Source: Treponema sp. (GTDB lineage: Bacteria > Spirochaetota > Spirochaetia > Treponematales > Treponemataceae). Taken from it: DNA of 5,277 nt. Below, in pieces: positions 1 through 4,561 of this stretch; positions within the stretch are counted from its first letter, which is position 1; the number at the start of each line of letters is the position of its first letter. The position numbers and the translations under genes were made by a program. Where the stretch lies: the NCBI GenBank assembly GCA_016282455.1, contig JAEEKM010000046.1, positions 1 through 5,277 of the forward strand, read 5' to 3'. Under the pieces are notes generated by a model, which saw only the letters and a list, made by a program, of their open reading frames with translations, was not told the origin of the DNA and did not search any database.

Positions 1-1031
1 CCCTGCTGGAACCTGAAGTAAAAGAAAACTTAACTTTTCAAAATGTAAATTCCTGGAAGGTGATTGACTGGAATGCATCTGAAGAGAACAAAATTGAGTT
101 TACAAAAAATCAGCCTGAAATAATTTTAGAATGTTTTCAGTGCGGAAGACCTGAATGGCTTGATGAAATTTTATTTTCCCCTTCGAGAGAAAGAATTGTA
201 AAAATCATAAATATAGATTACCTGACGGCAGAAGACTGGGCGGATGATTTTCATCTTTTAAAAAGCGGAACAAGAAGTGCACTGGTAAAAAAAATAAATT
301 TCTTTCCAGGCTTTACAAATAAAACAGGCGGTATGGTTTTAGACCAGCCATTTATTTCTTTTGTAAAAAATCCGGAAACTGCGCTTGCAGAACTTAAAGG
401 AAAACTTTCTGATGCTGACCTTTCCCTGCTTATGCCGGAAAACAAAAGTAAGGAAGAAATGAACATAGTCATGTTCTCTTACCCAAGAGATTTTTCTGAT
501 ATTATAAAAGCATTTTCTTTGCTTGAAAAAAAAGTAAATATTTTTCTTGCAGGCGGAGCGGGTCACGATTCCTTTGTGCAGGCTTACAAAAATGCAGACC
601 TTCCCTTTACACTCGTAGACCTTCCCTTTTTACCCCAGAGTGCATGGGATGCCCTTCTTACCCTTACTGACTTTTCATTTATCCGTGGCGAAGATTCTTT
701 TTCAAGGGCATGTCTTTCCGGCATTCCATTTGTCTGGCATGCATACGAGCAGGAAGAAAACATTCACATGGAAAAAGTAAATGCCTTTCTTAACAGAGTG
801 CGCCAATACAGCCCGTCTCTTGGCGAAGAGGATTTTTTACTTTACAAAAAAATCATGCTCTACTATAACCTGCGGGACCAAAAATCCCCGTCAGAACAGG
901 ATGACTTTTCTCAGACACTTTGTCTTTTGCTGAATAAAACTCATGTTCTAAAAAAAGCTTTTGCAGAGTTTTCAAACAGACTTTTTTCCAACGGCGACCT
1001 TACGGAAAAACTGCTGCCATTGCTTCAGTAA
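1..1031 (+). CDS. earP: EF-P arginine rhamnosyltransferase EarP, 5'-truncated by window edge
   Basis: EarP (the former DUF2331 family) transfers rhamnose from TDP-rhamnose to arginine 32 of elongation factor P in the cytosol. The frame is open from base 3, with 19 codons before the GTG at 60, and those codons fit the family, so 60 is not the true start. The visible 342 codons lack roughly the first 50 residues, where the family has its VDNFGDIGVCWR-type motif. Counting from the GTG, family stretches include NIDYLTAEDW (51-60), FHLLKSGTR (64-72), FFPGFTNKTGG (81-91) and, most diagnostic, RGEDSF (209-214) followed by GIPFVWHAYEQEENIHMEK (221-239). This C-terminal GT-B half binds the sugar nucleotide, and an acidic residue of the RGED motif is reported as important in Pseudomonas EarP. 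The gene lies 82 bp upstream of efp on the same strand. I saw no frameshift. Confidence 0.93.
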   Translation, partial: LLEPEVKENLTFQNVNSWKVIDWNASEENKIEFTKNQPEIILECFQCGRPEWLDEILFSPSRERIVKIINIDYLTAEDWADDFHLLKSGTRSALVKKINFFPGFTNKTGGMVLDQPFISFVKNPETALAELKGKLSDADLSLLMPENKSKEEMNIVMFSYPRDFSDIIKAFSLLEKKVNIFLAGGAGHDSFVQAYKNADLPFTLVDLPFLPQSAWDALLTLTDFSFIRGEDSFSRACLSGIPFVWHAYEQEENIHMEKVNAFLNRVRQYSPSLGEEDFLLYKKIMLYYNLRDQKSPSEQDDFSQTLCLLLNKTHVLKKAFAEFSNRLFSNGDLTEKLLPLLQ

Positions 1032-1055
1032 ACCTTTACAGGTCTTAACATATAC

Positions 1056-1084
1056 TTGTAAAAAAAAATAATTTCTGCTATAAT
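1056..1084 (+). promoter_or_regulatory. Sigma-70-type promoter of efp
   Basis: The -35 box TTGTAA (1056-1061) is followed by a 17-base, A-rich spacer and a perfect -10 box TATAAT (1079-1084). A TGC just before the -10 makes it an extended -10. Transcription should begin near 1091, giving a leader of about 23 nt with a Shine-Dalgarno AGGAAG (1102-1107) six bases before the ATG. The site lies between earP and efp, so efp can be expressed independently of earP, as expected for an abundant translation factor. Confidence 0.8.
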
Positions 1085-1113
1085 CAAACAAATTTTCATA
1101 TAGGAAGAATGCT

Positions 1114-1686
1114 ATGATATCAACAAACGAAATCAGAGTGGGTTCAGCTTTCATGTTCGAGGGAGCACCTCTTATCGTGCAGCGCATGCTGGGTCAGAAA
1201 TCAGGCCGTGCAGGTATGGTGACAAAGCTTCGTGTTAAGAACATCGTAACTGGTGGAACTCAGGATCTTGGTCTGGATGCAGGCGAAAAGTTTGACGAAG
1301 TGGATTTGGTTGAAAAAATCGTAAAGCTTTCTTACCTTGACGGTGATGACTATCACTTCATGGATCAGGAAACTTATGACGACGTTGTTCTTTCAAAGGA
1401 AGACCTTGGTGACAATGCCGGATACATTTCTCCCGATGACGACTTCGACGTTACAATCACTTTCTACGAAGGAAAGGCTGTTGGTGTTAAGCCACCAATC
1501 AAAGTAACCCGCACAATCACTTACTGTGAGCCTGGTGTTAAGGGCGATACTTCTGGAAAGAGCACAAAGCCTGCTACACTGGACACTGGTGTAGAAGTAA
1601 AGGTTCCTCTTTTCTGCAATACCGATGACAAAATCGTTATTGACACCCGTGACGGAAGCTTCGTAGAGCGCGCCAAAGACAAATAA
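1114..1686 (+). CDS. efp: Translation elongation factor P, Arg32 type
   Basis: EF-P binds between the P and E sites of stalled ribosomes and promotes peptide bond formation at consecutive prolines. The 190-residue product has the usual length and three-domain layout: N-terminal KOW-like domain (about 1-65), a first OB domain (about 67-125) and a C-terminal OB domain (about 130-187) with the signature KPATLDTG (152-159) followed by VPLF. The tip of domain I reads KSGRAG with arginine at position 32 (codon 1207-1209), matching the rhamnosylated Arg32 class and not the Lys34 class modified by EpmA/EpmB. This agrees with earP lying immediately upstream. The start is fixed by AGGAAG six bases upstream and by the conserved length. 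Arginine codons are mostly CGT/CGC, unlike the AGA-rich earP, suggesting high expression. A terminator follows 14 bases after the stop. Confidence 0.97.
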   Translation: MISTNEIRVGSAFMFEGAPLIVQRMLGQKSGRAGMVTKLRVKNIVTGGTQDLGLDAGEKFDEVDLVEKIVKLSYLDGDDYHFMDQETYDDVVLSKEDLGDNAGYISPDDDFDVTITFYEGKAVGVKPPIKVTRTITYCEPGVKGDTSGKSTKPATLDTGVEVKVPLFCNTDDKIVIDTRDGSFVERAKDK

Positions 1687-1700
1687 TTTAATTGCACTTT

Positions 1701-1730
1701 AACCCCGGAGTTTTTCTGGGGTTAGTTTTT
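1701..1730 (+). terminator. Intrinsic terminator of efp
   Basis: AACCCC (1701-1706) pairs with GGGGTT (1718-1723), extended inward by a G-T, a G-C and an A-T pair to about nine base pairs around a five-base loop. It is followed by AG and five T. It sits 14 bases after the efp stop codon, and its T-run ends two bases before the tRNA-Arg 5' end. Confidence 0.8.
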
Positions 1731-1731
1731 A

Positions 1732-1805
1732 GATCCTGTAGCTCAATTGGATAGAGTGACAGCCTCCTAAGCTGTAGGTTGCGAGTTCGATTCCCGCCAG
1801 GGTCA
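1732..1805 (+). tRNA. tRNA-Arg, anticodon CCU
   Basis: A full cloverleaf of 74 nt can be folded by hand. Acceptor GATCCTG pairs with CAGGGTC (one T-G wobble), with discriminator A at 1805. The D-stem is GCTC/GAGT with a G10-T25 wobble, and the D-loop contains GG. The anticodon stem ACAGC/GCTGT encloses the loop CTCCTAA, giving anticodon CCT, which reads AGG. The variable loop is AGGTT and the T-loop TTCGATT. The T-stem GCGAG/CCCGC has one A52-C62 mismatch, which is unusual. A20 in the D-loop fits an arginine acceptor. The 3' CCA is not encoded and must be added by the CCA-adding enzyme. No clear promoter lies between the efp terminator and the tRNA. Confidence 0.93.
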
Positions 1806-1809
1806 TCGA

Positions 1810-1840
1810 AGAAAAATTTTGCCTCCTGCAAAATTTTTCT
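1810..1840 (+). terminator. AT-rich perfect hairpin after tRNA-Arg, probable terminator
   Basis: AGAAAAATTTTG (1810-1821) is perfectly complementary to CAAAATTTTTCT (1829-1840), a 12-bp stem with the seven-base loop CCTCCTG. It starts five bases after the tRNA 3' end, so it probably ends the tRNA transcript. The T-run lies within the 3' arm, so the shape is a symmetrical, possibly bidirectional terminator, less classical than the efp one. Its loop and 3' arm belong to repeat module A. Confidence 0.6.
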
Positions 1841-1862
1841 CTAGAGTTTGTTACTTGTTTTC
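1821..1862. repeat. Intergenic repeat module A, copy 1
   Basis: This 42-bp segment matches 2024-2065 with one difference (A at 1833 against T at 2036). It begins GCCTCCTGCAAA, runs through a T-run and CTCTAGAG, and ends ACTTGTTTTC. In this copy the left flank is complementary to the first part, making the hairpin at 1810-1840. In the other copy it is joined to module B instead. Confidence 0.85.
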
Positions 1863-1992
1863 ATTTCACTTACCTTTTATTTTTATTCCATAATAATGCT
1901 TGTTTCTTTTCTCGGTTCGTTTTCATTTCAGTCAAACTCTCCGTTTTATTTTCATAAGTATTGCGCGTCCGCCCTCCATGGCGGTCGTTCTG
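1863..1992. other. Pyrimidine-rich spacer between repeat modules
   Basis: I see no gene here. The plus strand is strongly T and C rich. The 12-mer GTTTTCATTTCA occurs at 1857-1868 and again at 1919-1930, and the segment around 1899-1922 loosely resembles 2058-2080 (CTTGTTT, then TCTCGGTT), suggesting decayed tandem repetition. A small hairpin CCGCC/GGCGG (1969-1973 with 1980-1984) with loop CTCCAT lies at the right end, just before module B. Confidence 0.5.
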
Positions 1993-2065
1993 GAACTGGT
2001 GTTTAAGGCTTCGACATTGTAAAGCCTCCTGCAAATTTTTTCTCTAGAGTTTGTTACTTGTTTTC
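1993..2065. repeat. Joined repeat modules B (copy 1) and A (copy 2)
   Basis: Module B (1993-2035) matches 2227-2269 at 41 of 43 positions, differing at 1999 and 2004. Module A (2024-2065) matches 1821-1862 at 41 of 42. The two modules overlap in GCCTCCTGCAAA. Module B contains a hairpin, AGGCTT (2006-2011) with AAGCCT (2022-2027), around a ten-base loop. Read on the minus strand, module B has AGGAGG (2030-2025), seven bases, then ATG (2017-2015) opening Met-Ser-Lys-Pro followed by TAA (2005-2003). Confidence 0.85.
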
Positions 2066-2129
2066 TTGTCTCGGTTTATCTGCTTTTCAAAACTTTTGAG
2101 TGGGGCTGTCTAATGAATTGAATGGAGAC

Positions 2130-2154
2130 GGTCATTGAGGTTCTCGAAATGACC
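2130..2154. repeat. REP-like palindrome 1
   Basis: GGTCATT (2130-2136) pairs with AATGACC (2148-2154). Inside, GAG (2137-2139) can pair with CTC (2143-2145). The core reads GAG-GTTC-TCGA. Hairpins with a core of this type flanked by variable complementary arms resemble REP-type repeats dispersed in many bacterial genomes. Confidence 0.7.
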
Positions 2155-2170
2155 ATATATACAAATCATT

Positions 2171-2193
2171 GTGGTTTCGACGGGCTCAACCAC
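2171..2193. repeat. REP-like palindrome 2, inverted relative to palindrome 1
   Basis: GTGGTT (2171-2176) pairs with AACCAC (2188-2193) around TCGACGGGCTC. The reverse complement of that loop is GAG-CCCG-TCGA, the same core as palindrome 1 in opposite orientation, with unrelated arms. Two head-to-head copies form a BIME-like pair within the MITE-like unit. Confidence 0.7.
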
Positions 2194-2226
2194 CGGGATT
2201 TTTACTTTTACGACAGCCCCATAAGA

Positions 2227-2269
2227 GAACTGCTGTTAAAGGCTTCGACATTGTAAAGCCTCCTGCAAA
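2227..2269. repeat. Repeat module B, copy 2
   Basis: This segment is 41/43 identical to 1993-2035. It keeps the AGGCTT/AAGCCT hairpin (2240-2245 with 2256-2261). On the minus strand it again has AGGAGG (2264-2259), seven bases, then ATG (2251-2249). Here the stop seen in copy 1 is lost, so the frame runs 21 codons into the MITE-like element and stops at 2186. Its right flank, CCTGCAA at 2262-2268, can pair with TTGCCAGG at 2286-2293 with one bulge, overlapping the -35 box of the next gene. Confidence 0.8.
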
Positions 2270-2285
2270 AACTTCGCAAAAAAAA

Positions 2286-2314
2286 TTGCCAGGTTCATTT
2301 TTCTGAATTATAAT
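2286..2314 (+). promoter_or_regulatory. Promoter of the DIP1984-family gene
   Basis: TTGCCA (2286-2291), a 17-base spacer and a perfect TATAAT (2309-2314) make a strong sigma-70-type promoter. The -10 ends only seven bases before the ATG at 2322, so transcription is predicted to begin at or next to the start codon. The -35 box lies just outside repeat module B copy 2. Confidence 0.8.
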
Positions 2315-2321
2315 ACATGGT

Positions 2322-2774
2322 ATGAAACTAGCAGAAGCATTACAGGAAAGGGCTGACTTAAACAGGAAAATTGCCCAGTTAAAAGAAAGACTTACAAACA
2401 ACTGTCTTGTTCAGGAAGGCGAAAAACCTTCTGAAGATCCAAGCGAACTTCTTAAAGAATTCAACTCTTCGGTGCAGAGACACGAAGAACTTATGGCAAA
2501 AAACAACCACACTAACTGCCAGACAAAAATTCAGGGAGTGACACCCACAGAACTCATTGCAAAAAAAGATGCACTCACCCTCCGTCTGCAAGCCTACAGG
2601 GAACTTGTTACAGAAACAAGCAGACTCACCTACAGGGCCCGGGGATCTGAAATAAAAATTCTTTCTTCCATGAATGTAAGCGAACTGCAAAAAACTGCAG
2701 ACAGTCTTGCAAAGGAACTGAGAATCATCGACAACCAGCTTCAAGAAAACAACTGGAAAACTGAATTACTGTAA
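2322..2774 (+). CDS. DIP1984 family protein of unknown function
   Basis: The 150-residue product matches the small DIP1984 family (sometimes labelled septicolysin, without a firm functional basis). Family features recognised are the N-terminal MKLAEALQERADL (1-13), KERL (21-24), QEGE (31-34), EDP (38-40), NHTN (62-65), RGSEIK (107-112), and a C-terminal helix ending NNWKTELL (143-150). It is probably almost entirely alpha-helical with antiparallel coiled-coil segments, soluble and cytosolic: there is no signal peptide or membrane segment. The start at 2322 is fixed by the conserved MKLAEAL opening, although no Shine-Dalgarno is visible; the -10 box lies seven bases upstream, implying a leaderless mRNA. 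The gene appears to be transcribed alone. The biochemical role is unknown. Confidence 0.9.
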   Translation: MKLAEALQERADLNRKIAQLKERLTNNCLVQEGEKPSEDPSELLKEFNSSVQRHEELMAKNNHTNCQTKIQGVTPTELIAKKDALTLRLQAYRELVTETSRLTYRARGSEIKILSSMNVSELQKTADSLAKELRIIDNQLQENNWKTELL

Positions 2775-2836
2775 AAAAAATGTGTAGCTGATTCGGGGTG
2801 AATGCAAACGCCTGTATGAGGCGCAATTCATACACA
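2773..2836 (-). terminator. Nested hairpin with U8 on the minus strand, possible 3' end of a small RNA
   Basis: TGTGTA (2781-2786) pairs with TACACA (2831-2836), TGAAT (2799-2803) with ATTCA (2826-2830), and CGCCT (2809-2813) with AGGCG (2819-2823) around GTATG. The 3' side of the outer two stems is continuous (2826-2836), while the 5' side has a 12-base bulge (2787-2798). On the minus strand the structure is followed at once by eight T (complement of 2773-2780), the form of an intrinsic terminator. No minus-strand gene precedes it, so a non-coding transcript from about 2975 leftward is possible. GTATGA/TCATAC (2814-2819 with 2826-2831) is a mutually exclusive alternative stem. Confidence 0.4.
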
Positions 2837-2846
2837 ACTTACTGAA

Positions 2847-2871
2847 GTACCAGGGGCGGTACAGGATTTTT
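2847..2871 (+). terminator. Short hairpin and T-run, weak terminator for the DIP1984 gene
   Basis: GTACC (2847-2851) and GGTAC (2858-2862) form a perfect 5-bp stem with loop AGGGGC. Four bases later come five T (2867-2871). The stem is short and the T-run is displaced, so termination would be inefficient. It is the only candidate terminator on the plus strand between the DIP1984 gene and the next promoter. Confidence 0.35.
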
Positions 2872-2977
2872 CCATCATCGTTATGCCCAGACAGAGTACA
2901 ACAGTAACGTAATCATTCACAATGTACTACCATGCATTAACCGTTTTAGCGAGGGTGGGTTTGCGGGATTTTATTTC

Positions 2978-3007
2978 TTGACCGATAAGTTTTATTGGGA
3001 GTATAAT
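2978..3007 (+). promoter_or_regulatory. Sigma-70-type promoter of the DUF937-like gene
   Basis: TTGACC (2978-2983), an 18-base spacer and a perfect TATAAT (3002-3007). Transcription should start near 3014, leaving a leader of about 47 nt with Shine-Dalgarno GGGAG (3050-3054) six bases before the ATG. It probably drives both this gene and the membrane-protein gene behind it. Confidence 0.8.
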
Positions 3008-3060
3008 TGTAAAAACAGAACACAAGTTCTAAAAAGCATTGGATCAACCGGGAGATTTAT

Positions 3061-3651
3061 ATGGACGCATCAGCAATTCTCAACACCTTGGTAAGCAAAC
3101 AGAGCCTTTCTGGAATTGGAAAAGCCGCTGGCACTTCAACTGCAAACGTATCAAACGTTCTTCAAGCAGCACTTCCTTCACTGTTACAGGGGGCAAGCAC
3201 ACAGGCAAACACGGCTTCTACCGCATCAGGATTTGCAGAAGCACTCAGCAGTCACTCAAAGGATGACACTTCCAATGTAAGTTCCTTCCTCAAAAATGTA
3301 GACATGGAAGACGGAGCAAAAATCATCTCCCATCTTCTTACTGCAAAACAGACCTCACAGATTGCAAAAGATTCCGGTGTAGACAAGGCAACCACAACAA
3401 ACATTCTCTCTGCAGTGGCTCCCCTTTTCATGAGTATTCTCGGTCAGCAGACTTCAGGAAATTCAGGCAATGCACTTGGCGCCATTCTCGGCTCCCTCAC
3501 ACAGAACATAAATGTTACAAGTCTTCTGGGCTCTTTACTGGGAGCAGGTTCATCTTCAAACAAACCATCCTCACACAAACCTTCTTCAAGTCAGAGTAAT
3601 TCTGGAAAAACAGGCTCACTGCTCAGCGGTCTCATGGGACTTCTTAAGTAA
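3061..3651 (+). CDS. DUF937-like protein with internal duplication
   Basis: The 196-residue product resembles the DUF937/YidB-type families of unknown function: alanine, serine and glycine rich, with helical repeats of the form I-x-K-x2-G-x(8-9)-L-x-A-x2-P. Two copies are visible, residues 15-44 (IGKAAG, then NVLQAALPSLLQG) and 97-130 (IAKDSG, then NILSAVAPLFMSILGQ), separated by a linker rich in S, T and A (45-75) and a segment DGAKIISHLL (84-93). Residues 132-162 are glycine/leucine rich, and 163-185 are a low-complexity Ser/Lys/Pro linker before a hydrophobic LLSGLMGLLK tail. There is no classical signal peptide. GGGAG six bases upstream sets the start. The gene lies 66 bp before the membrane-protein gene, probably in one operon. 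Function unknown. Confidence 0.8.
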   Translation: MDASAILNTLVSKQSLSGIGKAAGTSTANVSNVLQAALPSLLQGASTQANTASTASGFAEALSSHSKDDTSNVSSFLKNVDMEDGAKIISHLLTAKQTSQIAKDSGVDKATTTNILSAVAPLFMSILGQQTSGNSGNALGAILGSLTQNINVTSLLGSLLGAGSSSNKPSSHKPSSSQSNSGKTGSLLSGLMGLLK

Positions 3652-3675
3652 GAGTCATTTTTACATTGTGCTATA

Positions 3676-3696
3676 TGTGTTCTCCAAAAGAACACA
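3676..3696 (+). other. Stem-loop in the leader of the membrane-protein gene
   Basis: TGTGTTC (3676-3682) pairs perfectly with GAACACA (3690-3696) around the loop TCCAAAA. It is followed by an A-rich stretch and the Shine-Dalgarno AAGGAG (3706-3711), not by T, so it is no terminator on the plus strand. No good promoter is seen in the 66-base gap. The stem may protect or mark an mRNA processing point between the two genes. Confidence 0.5.
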
Positions 3697-3717
3697 AAAA
3701 AATATAAGGAGTTTTTT

Positions 3718-4533
3718 ATGGCAGAAAAAAAAATCGTTTCCGCTACAACAGGAAAAGAAGTAAAAGGTGGTAACGGAAAAATCACAGCAGCCCCAAGTGG
3801 AAAATCCACAGTGGGTCTTCGTGTTTGTGCAGTGATTCTCTGGGTATGTGCACTGGTGTGTGAGTTCTTTGCACTCCGCGTCATGACAGAGATGACAATC
3901 ATTCCATTCCTTTCTTCAATCGAACCACTTTATCAGGGCATCGGTTTCCTGGTACTCGACCTGATTCTTGTAATCATCGGTGCACAGTTGTGGAAAAAAG
4001 CAAACCACATCAACCCCATGTCAGAAAAGAACAAAGCCCTCTTCTGGCTCTGGAACAACATGGGCGTTATTGCATGTGCAATCTGTTTCCTTCCTTTCAT
4101 CATTCTTCTTCTTACAAACAAAGATGCAGATAAGAAGACAAAGACTGTTGGAACAATCGCTGCCGCAGTTGCACTCCTCATTGGCGGAGTAGCAAGTTAC
4201 GACTTCAACCCTGTTTCTGCAGAACAGCTTGCTTCAGAGAACCCACAGGTTTACTGGACCGCTCACGGAAAGAAGTTCCACACCTTTGATGACTGCACTA
4301 CACTGAACCGTTCAGAAGAACTTACCGCAGGAACAGTCGCACAGGCAGAAGAAGCCGGCCGCGAAAGTCTCTGCAAAGTCTGCCAGAAGCGCATGGAAAC
4401 AGAAGGCACAACACCAGCCGCCCTCGACACCACAAACGCAGTCGACACAACAAACGTTCTTGAGCTCCCACAGGAAGCAGTAGACGCAGCAGAAAACGCC
4501 CTCGAAAACCTTGGCGAAGCTGTAAACCAGTAA
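3718..4533 (+). CDS. Four-helix membrane protein with C-terminal Cys/His-containing domain
   Basis: I cannot name this 271-residue protein. A lysine-rich N-terminus (1-30) is followed by four hydrophobic segments at about 34-56, 73-92, 114-133 and 143-160, with basic loops KKANHINPMSEKNK (93-106) and NKDADKKTK (134-142). After the last helix comes VYWTAHGKKFHTFDDC (178-193) and then C219-x2-C222. This W-T-x2-GK-x-[FY]H-x4-C...C-x2-C pattern recurs at the ends of many bacterial membrane or secreted proteins and looks like a small metal-binding or redox module (His188, Cys193, Cys219, Cys222). The tail has a repeated DTTN and an acidic, Ala-rich helix. Simple helix counting puts both ends in the cytosol, but the basic 134-142 loop makes this uncertain. 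AAGGAG six bases upstream supports the start. A strong terminator follows. Confidence 0.8.
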   Translation: MAEKKIVSATTGKEVKGGNGKITAAPSGKSTVGLRVCAVILWVCALVCEFFALRVMTEMTIIPFLSSIEPLYQGIGFLVLDLILVIIGAQLWKKANHINPMSEKNKALFWLWNNMGVIACAICFLPFIILLLTNKDADKKTKTVGTIAAAVALLIGGVASYDFNPVSAEQLASENPQVYWTAHGKKFHTFDDCTTLNRSEELTAGTVAQAEEAGRESLCKVCQKRMETEGTTPAALDTTNAVDTTNVLELPQEAVDAAENALENLGEAVNQ

Positions 4534-4561
4534 ACGTAAAGTTTATCAAATACAATTAAAT

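Larger units (their letters stand above)
2101..2221. mobile_element. MITE-like element with 10-bp inverted ends and two internal hairpins
   Basis: TGGGGCTGTC (2101-2110) is the exact inverse complement of GACAGCCCCA (2212-2221), bounding a 121-bp non-coding unit. Ends starting GGGGCTGTC resemble those of some insertion sequences (IS1182-like ends come to mind), so this may be a non-autonomous derivative moved by a transposase elsewhere. That family assignment is from memory and unproven. I find no convincing target-site duplication in the flanks. The interior has two inverted REP-like hairpins (2130-2154 and 2171-2193) and no transposase. Confidence 0.55.

Noticed and set aside
1030..1056. 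ACCT/AGGT hairpin after earP as a terminator.
   Set aside because: The stem is only four base pairs and there is no T-run.
1780..1805. tRNA-Arg 3' end as an attachment site of an integrated element.
   Set aside because: I found no second copy of the tRNA 3' sequence in the window and no integrase or phage gene. The stretch behind it is only repeats.
1993..2269. Module B as an integron attC site (GTTTAAG/GTTAAAG near a hairpin, since Treponema denticola has an integron).
   Set aside because: The sequences do not fit the GTTRRRY / RYYYAAC core pair, there is no second core box, and no gene cassettes lie between the copies.
2379..2744. 121-codon minus-strand frame opposite the DIP1984 gene.
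   Set aside because: It is a shadow: Phe/Cys-rich, no family resemblance, and the plus strand codes a recognisable conserved protein over the same bases.
2773..2975. Intergenic region as tmRNA, RNase P RNA or 4.5S RNA.
   Set aside because: None of the hallmark sequences (tRNA-like end with TTCGA loop, GAGGAAAGTCC-type box, GGAAGCAGCC-type loop) is visible on either strand.
2953..2999. G-quadruplex from GGGTGGG, GGG and a later GGG.
   Set aside because: The fourth G-run is about 29 bases away, outside normal loop lengths, and it overlaps a clear promoter.
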